Assembly: GCA_015680685.1 (NCBI GenBank)
Contig: MNCI01008363.1
Span: 197,702 to 221,647, forward strand
Direction: 5' to 3'
DNA length: 23,946 nt
From: Gnetum montanum
Taxonomy: Eukaryota; Streptophyta; Gnetopsida; Gnetales; Gnetaceae
Positions 18,426-23,946 of this stretch are shown in pieces (within the stretch, counting starts at the first letter, position 1; each line of letters starts with the position of its first letter). The notes under the pieces are model-generated. The model did no database searches, was not told where the DNA came from, and saw only the letters and a program-made list of their open reading frames with translations. The position numbers and the translations under genes were made by a program.

Positions 18426-19287
18426 TGATGAAGCATCATCTGTTGATGCATCCCCATTGATGCATGACTATTGACACATCCTTAGATGCATTGGTGCATA
18501 TGCATATATGCTAAGTCACCTAAAGCCTATATATATGTGGACACGCTTCGCATAAAGGCACCATTCAATTAGGAGTATAATCAAACTACTGCAGTTTTCC
18601 TTTGTAAACTTAGCAAATAGTCAATGAGTGCCTGCAATGTGGATTTGAGTCAATTGTATGGTGTCTTATTCAAGTGGAATTGTACCTAGACACATTTTAT
18701 GAATAACAATAAGATTGAGATTGATTCATATTTATTGCAACACTTTGACTTAGAAGAGATTTTCTATCAATGCAATTTACTTTCCATGTACTTAGTTAAG
18801 ATTTACATTTTCATTCATATTAATCAATTGGTGGCATGAGTGTAACCACTTTCAAGCACAAACACATATTTGTTTGGTAATCCCAGTAGCATTATTGCTT
18901 CGTTCTTCCAATGGTATAATACTCGATAATCCTAGCAATGGGTAAGTGAGTTTAAGATGTGTATGGAAAGCTAGGAATAGACACTCATTGTCCTTAGGAT
19001 AGTTTAGAATTTATCTTCTTTTTATTATTCATGTTAGTTACATAATTAATTTTCAATGTTTTTATATAACTTAACCACAGCTGCATAACATCAATAATCA
19101 TATGCCTCACTTTGGACTAAACCATACATGATAAAGCTATGACTAGTCAAAGTGAGAAAACAATGACTTGTGATTAACACTTATTAATCTAGATACCACA
19201 CTAGTTCTATCCATAGAATTCGATCAGAATACACGTGAACACCTATGATTCATATAGTTCAGTGTAGGGGATATTCACCGCTTATAA
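18426..19287 (+). mobile_element. 3' LTR of element 5
   Basis: It starts TGATGAAGCATCATC and aligns in its R-U5 portion with the element 3 LTRs: 'GGTAATCCCAGTAGCA', 'CTTTGGACTAAACCATACATGA' and 'CTAGATACCACACTAG'. The last bases have decayed from CTCATCA to CTTATAA. U3 is packed with GATGCATC/ATGCAT boxes rather than GATATC. Confidence 0.85.
18529..18536 (+). promoter_or_regulatory. TATA box of element 5 LTR
   Basis: TATATATA in AAGCCTATATATATGTGG, equivalent in position to the TATAAATA of the related LTRs. Confidence 0.55.
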
Positions 19288-19723
19288 AACTTGAATGCTC
19301 TTCTTCATAAGGTGCAAGGAGTGATTATATTCCCATACTCAATTGAATTTGGGCCAAATAGTATTATGTGCACTAATCACTCTATATGCATGCTTAGTGT
19401 TAAAAATAAGAATAAGTTAATCATCCATCCAATAAAATCCAAGCAAATCATTATCCCAACTTTGAATCCTTAAAACTATCAACTTTCAGTTAAACTACAA
19501 AACGTAAGTAGTAATGTCATAAAGACTTTGACATTCTTTCCATGTAATCTATCAATTGTAAATTTAAAAAGTTAACATAAAATTAATTCTAGGATTGTAT
19601 CAAGCACTATTAAGCCATGAACATTTAATAGTTCATGGCTATTTATTAAAATCTACTAAGGATGACTTAGTTTTCTAAGACAAGACATCATTGTAAATTT
19701 TACCACACTAATGAATTGAAGCT
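19288..19723. other. Unassigned AT-rich spacer between two TGATGA-family LTRs
   Basis: A 60-codon frame at 19291-19473 is the only open stretch, and it matches nothing I recognise. It may be the old host sequence into which elements 5 and 6 inserted. The phrase CTAAGGATGA (about 19659) also occurs at about 4198, too short to prove relationship. Confidence 0.4.
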
Positions 19724-20515
19724 TGATGAGTGGTGAGGTACCCCTACACTCAACCATACAAATACGAGTGTTTCATGTGCAATCCAGTCGAACTCCAAGG
19801 ACTAAGTGCTTGCACGCCTTAATGGAACACTTAAGGTTAATTAATCGTTGTCTTCCCAAACTTACTTGTATTGTCACGGTTGTATGGTTAAGTAAGCTTG
19901 AGGTATATGATTTATATATCTTTTATCTTTTTAATGTCTTATGCTAATAGGGTAAAGTGAAGAGAACTAAGTGACTAACTTTCATTAACTATTCACTAAC
20001 TAAGTTTAATTATTCCTAACACCAGTATCTGTTCCCACTTACTGCACACATCCTGAACCAGTGCAACGCTGCTGGGATTACCAAATGCTAATCGTTACTA
20101 GGTTACCAAGCGCTACACACATGCTCAAAGCTGTCGTACTAAGTGTACTTAACTAGGAAAGTTAAGGGTTGAGAGAGATTAATTAACTAGGAAAACATTT
20201 AAACATTCAACAATAATTAATTACTATTTAGCTTAGTCCATATGCTGCAAGGTTTATCATCAAATTCATCTTTATTGCCGTACACACTTGTGTGCTTAGG
20301 TACAATTTTCTCGAATAAAGATTCGTTCATTTTAAGACTCCTACTACAGGCACATGGAAATTATTATAACTCTAGAATGGTAAAACTGCAAGAGTTTAGC
20401 TAAGGGTCTTAGTCTAACTTCCTAAAACAAGGGAAGCCGCCTCTTATTTATAGATAATAAGATGGGACGCGATATCATGGATGTGATATCGCGTACGCGA
20501 TATCATGGCTCATCA
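19724..20515 (-). mobile_element. 3' LTR of element 6
   Basis: On the minus strand it starts TGATGAGCCATGATATC at 20515 and ends CACTCATCA at 19724, a length of 792 bp. The first and last seven bases are inverted repeats (TGATGAG/CTCATCA). U3 has GATATC palindromes, including one centred on GCGTACGC. The TATA box is at 20445-20452. Confidence 0.9.
20445..20452 (-). promoter_or_regulatory. TATA box of element 6 LTR
   Basis: Minus-strand TATAAATA about 65 bp inside the LTR. U3 is shorter here than in element 3. Confidence 0.55.
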
Positions 20516-20527
20516 TACCCCCATGAC
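20516..20527 (-). other. Polypurine tract of element 6
   Basis: Minus-strand GTCATGGGGGTA abuts the LTR start TGATGAGCC. It is the best-preserved PPT of the family in this window. Confidence 0.8.
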
Positions 20528-20716
20528 TGAATGAAAAGTCATCCTCAAGTTCCTTATAAAATATTGGGAAGGTATGGGATTATTGACTTGGATGAAACTA
20601 ATGGTGAATGGGGTGACACGTGAACAGATCATCATTACAATACATGGTAATATTAGTGTTCATGACCACAAGAGTGAACACTATACATATTTGACATCAG
20701 GCCTTATTTGGTAGCT

Positions 20717-20757
<41 letters not shown>

Positions 20758-22426
20758 AGAAAAAGAAGATCTGTTGCTGCTGATGCCAAAATTGCACCTT
20801 TCGTTGTCCATCCATAACCGCACCATTGATCTTGTTCCTTGCATACAGTTCCAGCACCAGTCCATCCTAAGTGTTTTCCCCAGCACCAGTCCATTGTTGT
20901 ATGATTACCATATACACACACAACACAGTCTCATATTAGCAAGGATAAATAAATCATAATGTAATTAATACATTGCCTCGGTGTACGGTTTATTGGCTGT
21001 GTGATATGGCTAATATGGATTCTGGAGATATAACATTGGTAACTACCGAAGGTGTAAGGTGTAGAGGTTAGGAGAAAATTGAAAAATTGGACCAGGACCA
21101 CCATGACTAAGAGCGATCCTCCGATAGCGACAAAATGGAAAAATATAAGGAATAAGAAAGATGGAGAAAAAGAAACAATGGCAACGTCAATAAAATGGAT
21201 GTCAAAGGTGCAAATGAATAAAATAAATGGTGATTGTGGAAATGTTTAAGGGAAAGAAGTTAACTAATGCACCAAATAGGAATGCCAGTGGGTCCTCCCC
21301 AAAGTAGGCTCATGCCCTTAATGCCCTAACAATCCCACATTCAAAGAGTTTGTAGGCTCTGGAAATGTCATTTGGAAGCAAGAGTTAAAGTCTTAACCAT
21401 AAGAATTTACCAAAAAGAAAACAATGTATCAACCAAAATATAGACTACTGATACAGTCGGCAATGAGGTGGAAAATGGAGAAAGAATGATGAGGAGAAGA
21501 GAATGGAATGGAGTCCCATGAACAAGGTGGTCTACAGCCCCTTGTGTATTTATGGTTAATGTGACTTAGTAGATCTCATTCCAAATCCAGCCTCAAACAA
21601 TCCACATTCAGTGACTTCACATTAATACACTTGGCCAATCCATCTACTTGAAGTAGTAAGAATGCTTCTGCCAAAGAGTCACCATCATTCCGAGGAACAA
21701 GAAAGGAGAATGTAGGAAGCGAGAAAGGACCTTAGTTAGAGGGAACATGTTTGTTTAGTTCCATAACCAGTGCTTGTAGCCCAAATGATTATTTCTTCTA
21801 AGGAGTGTGCTTTGAATTTTCACTGTTTTTCTGTTGTTTTTTTTTTTTTTTTTTTGCATGAGAATCACACCATGCAAAGACTTATTTTTTTTATTAGCTC
21901 AGCTTCCCAATAATGGAGCAACGTCAGAATGGTAAGGAAAACCCAAGAAGAAAACATCCAAGCACCTAAGAGAATGGCCAGCACAAATGCATCAAATCCC
22001 CTTTGAAGTCACACCCTTTTCAATCCTTGAGTCCTTCCGTAGTTTGAAAAATGCATAGTCACCAATTCATTGATAGTTCTATTATATAAAGAAAGGGACT
22101 GTATAGTTCCAAGCCAAGAGAGACCATAGAAATTCATGGATGCATGGATGACATTGACTCATTTCCTGTTATATCAAAAGAACCATACCTTAGTATCAAC
22201 ATTATAACTCCAAGGTAAAAACCAAACATTAGCAATCAATGGAATACAGTTCATACCACCATCAGGAGCACTTATTAGGTGACGAACCTAAATAAATAAA
22301 TAAACACACAAAGAAATGAAAGGGCATAAACAATGTTGCAAAACAAAAACAAGAAAAGTTAAATAAATTTGTAAAACAAAAATGTGTAAAACAAAAACTT
22401 ATAAAGGAACTGAGGGCCTTGAATGA
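20528..22426 (-). other. Non-coding region of element 6 with family-conserved blocks
   Basis: On the minus strand, a T-rich tract at about 22390-22300 is followed by the GGGTGTGACTTCAAAGGGGA block at about 22020-21985 and the CTTTGGGGAGGACCCACT block at about 21325-21286. All are shared with elements 3 and 5. A run of 19 T on the plus strand lies at 21837-21855. ORF2 is not found. Open frames around 20697-20959 are products of a GA/CT microsatellite. Confidence 0.6.
20717..20765. repeat. GA microsatellite
   Basis: A (GA)n tract with a few interruptions, on the plus strand, inside element 6. It is directly preceded by GGCCTTATTTGGTAGC (20700-20715). Confidence 0.95.
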
Positions 22427-22936
22427 TCAGCAAAGGTGGCCATCTCCCCCATGACTGAGTTGGAAGGGGGAGATTCGAAGTAATGAGTGGGGTCGTCGCT
22501 TCTCCAAGGTATTATGTGCATTGACCATTCTAGATTCATGGTAAGGTTTGGTCTGTTGCACATTGACTAATAATCTCTTATCAAGGCACGTGTTTGAATT
22601 TTTTAGGAGTTTCCAACTTTTCCCAATTGATGTTTTTAGGTTAAGGTTTGGAAGTTGGCAACGCTCTTGCTCCAATGTACCTATGCTTTCAACGTGAGCG
22701 CAAGTTGTTCCCTCAGTTAGTTCCATGCACGTTGGTGAGTTTCTCTCTTCATTAGCTATCAACCACTAGGTGTCTTCTTGTCATGTGGTTGCTACATATA
22801 GGCACTTTTGTATGTTAATTTCTTGTGCACACCGATTGCATGTAGGCAATGCTGAACACTCATGTACATAATCACACCTTGTATCACTGTATGTGATGCA
22901 TGGGACTTTCTTCTTCTCGATCTTCTCAAAAGTGTT
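22427..22936 (-). pseudogene. Post-protease tail segment of element 6
   Basis: Reading left from the protease stop at 22937-22939, the same frame continues with at least two stops and then stays open from 22762 to 22427 (111 codons). The end (LLVNVQQTK ... FQLSHGGDGHLC) resembles the end of the corresponding segment in element 5 (15779-16246). In ordinary gypsy elements a linker here leads into reverse transcriptase. In this family it ends in a stop followed by T-rich non-coding DNA in both copies. Function is unknown. Confidence 0.5.
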
Positions 22937-23377
22937 TTAATTAGATATTTCCAAGGAAAGATCACGGATTCCTAGGCATGCACTTATGGTACTTAGCCAT
23001 GCCCTTCCCATTATTATTGGGAAGTCCCCTTTATCATTATTTCCTTGTATCACTAGGAAATCAGCTAAGTATGACCACCCACACACAGTGGTAACGATGT
23101 CCTCCACCAGTCCCAAGGGAACAGTGATGGACTAGTTGGCCAACTCTAGGCGAATATTACTCTTCTTTAATGGAGGCAGGTTCCAGGCTTTGTACATCTC
23201 TTGTGATATTAAGTTGACTCTAGAACCTAAGTCTAGAAGAGCTTTACATGGTTCATTCCCAGTGATATGGAGATAGATTAGAGGGCTTCCGAGGTCAAAG
23301 AATTTCCTAGGAAGGTGGCCCTCTTTAATCCAGTCAATAACAGCATGGTTTAACATAACCGTGTGTGTCGAGCTCAA
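22937..23377 (-). pseudogene. Aspartic protease (retropepsin) of element 6, one in-frame stop
   Basis: The 147-codon frame contains DWIKEGHLPRKFFDLGSPLI, then the active-site motif ALLDLGSRVNLISQEMY; plant Athila/Tat proteases have 'ALLDLGASVNLLPxxxY'. The second retropepsin signature follows at about 23020-22985: FPIIMGRAWL, where the family has 'PIILGRPFL'. A TAG at 23132-23134 interrupts between the two halves. The enzyme would cleave the Gag polyprotein during particle maturation. It follows the gag tail with one frameshift near 23385. The catalytic Asp and Gly are present, so only the stop and flanking decay inactivate this copy. Confidence 0.85.
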
Positions 23378-23384
23378 TTTTTGG

Positions 23385-23946
23385 TTTGAAGGGAGCCGTT
23401 TAGAGGTTCAACCGCTTGTGGTTGTGAGGGCTTGGTTGGACTGTTGGTTCTGAAGAAAGGTCTTCTCTTCATATGGTTGTCAAAACTAGCAACAGGTTGA
23501 AGATTCATAGCCCTCGTAGCATTGCGTTGCTGTGGTTGAGTGAGGAGTTCCCCTTACATTGTGGAGCAGGTGGTAATGGAGCTATTGGTGTGAGAGTTGC
23601 GGATGGATTTGGAGGATGGTATGTCTGTGGGTTATCTCCCCTAGGAGAAGGAGTCCTATAATACTCCTGAGCTTAGTAGTGACATTTTGATGTCACATGA
23701 CCAACAGAGTCACGTGGAGAGATTAGCTGCTGCACGTAGTAGCCATATGAATCTAGTTACCGATAGGGATATTGTTGCCTTGGTGGTGGCATCCCCCATG
23801 ACTATGGGTATTGCCACTATTGATGTTGCTTAATAGGTTGTGGTGGAGTTCCACTTGGATAATACGTTGAAGGTTGGTGGAACTACCTTGGGTTACCTTG
23901 GGGATACGGTAACCGTTGGGGTGCTTGCTGTTTGTTAAGTCGTGGG
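23385..23946 (-). pseudogene. gag C-terminal tail of element 6 (partial)
   Basis: The minus-strand translation is rich in P, Q, Y, S and H, with several stops: PYPQGNPR, YYPSGTPPQP, WGMPPPRQQYPY, YYRTPSPRGDNPQTYHPP. It ends with an NATRAMN...RRPFFR stretch that parallels NAT...PFFR in element 5 (15410-15500). It is therefore the low-complexity Gag tail directly upstream of protease. Capsid lies beyond the right edge of the window. The composition resembles an intrinsically disordered, Tyr-rich protein. Confidence 0.65.

Larger units (their letters stand above)
14280..19287 (+). mobile_element. Element 5: 5'-truncated TGATGA-family relative
   Basis: It contains a decayed gag, the family tail segment, a T-rich tract, the conserved non-coding blocks, a shrunken ORF2, a PPT remnant and a 3' LTR, in the same order as element 3. 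The 5' LTR, PBS and N-terminal half of gag are missing; element 4 stands in their place. No RT or integrase motif was seen. It is more decayed than element 3, and its U3 uses a different box (ATGCAT instead of GATATC), so it is a separate subfamily. No target duplication can be tested. Confidence 0.8.
19724..23946 (-). mobile_element. Element 6: minus-strand TGATGA-family element, 3' portion
   Basis: Reading right to left it holds the gag tail, protease, post-protease tail, T-rich tract, two conserved non-coding blocks, PPT and 3' LTR. The 5' LTR, PBS and capsid would lie beyond the right edge. Between protease and the LTR there are only about 2.4 kb, with no reverse transcriptase, RNase H or integrase motif and no ORF2. 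It is the only family copy here that keeps protease. The base just left of the LTR starts AAGCT (19719-19723), the presumed target copy, untestable within the window. Confidence 0.85.

Noticed and set aside
20697-20959. Open frames on both strands around 20700-20950
   Set aside because: They are created by the GA/CT microsatellite (runs of SLSLSL or EREREK) and have no conserved counterpart in the related elements.

Overview
The window looks like intergenic DNA from a seed plant with a repeat-rich, probably large genome. I see no host gene, rRNA or tRNA. Almost everything that can be assigned is nested, decayed LTR retrotransposon DNA of the Ty3/gypsy superfamily. The evidence is gypsy gag, protease and integrase-end protein signatures, LTRs of about 0.8-0.9 kb with plant TATA boxes, a primer-binding site matching plant tRNA-Asp, and polypurine tracts. 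The species cannot be named from the sequence.

Layout, left to right. (1) 1-3081: the 3' end of a CpG-rich, Tat-like gypsy element, consisting of the integrase C-terminus, a 3' UTR of about 12 tandem repeats, and a probable 2.5-kb LTR whose U3 holds a 49-bp hairpin array. (2) 3082-3909: a minus-strand LTR of a second family (here called the 'TGATGA family'), into which element 1 has inserted. (3) 3910-4462: old AT-rich DNA ending in a scrap of gypsy pol (the protease-RT linker). (4) 4463-13237: a structurally complete TGATGA-family element with two LTRs, a perfect 5-bp target duplication (AAGAT), a PBS and a PPT. It carries a broken gag and a second long broken ORF ('ORF2') but no protease, RT, RNase H or integrase. 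(5) 13242-about 14200: an unassigned AT-rich, LTR-like segment. (6) about 14280-19287: a 5'-truncated TGATGA-family relative with gag remnants, the tail that follows protease, a shrunken ORF2 and a 3' LTR. (7) 19288-19723: unassigned AT-rich DNA. (8) 19724 to the window end: a third relative on the minus strand, with 3' LTR, PPT, conserved non-coding blocks, a protease with its tail, and the end of gag.

The most interesting result comes from comparing the three TGATGA-family copies. They share LTR ends, gag, a post-gag tail, three non-coding blocks and (in two copies) ORF2 behind a conserved splice-acceptor-like site. None shows RT or integrase where it would be expected. This is the pattern of a gag-(protease)-ORF2 retroelement family that is non-autonomous by design and mobilised in trans. 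ORF2 may have its own promoter, with a TATA box and a G-quadruplex-prone tract, and its predicted product is an N-terminal domain resembling the 'putative plant transposon protein' type followed by a long coiled coil.

All coding regions here are pseudogenes. Their in-frame stops are mostly of the kind expected from deamination of methylated cytosines. The CpG-rich element 1 is the youngest insertion. Similarities were judged by eye, so lineage names and boundaries marked with lower confidence need alignment.
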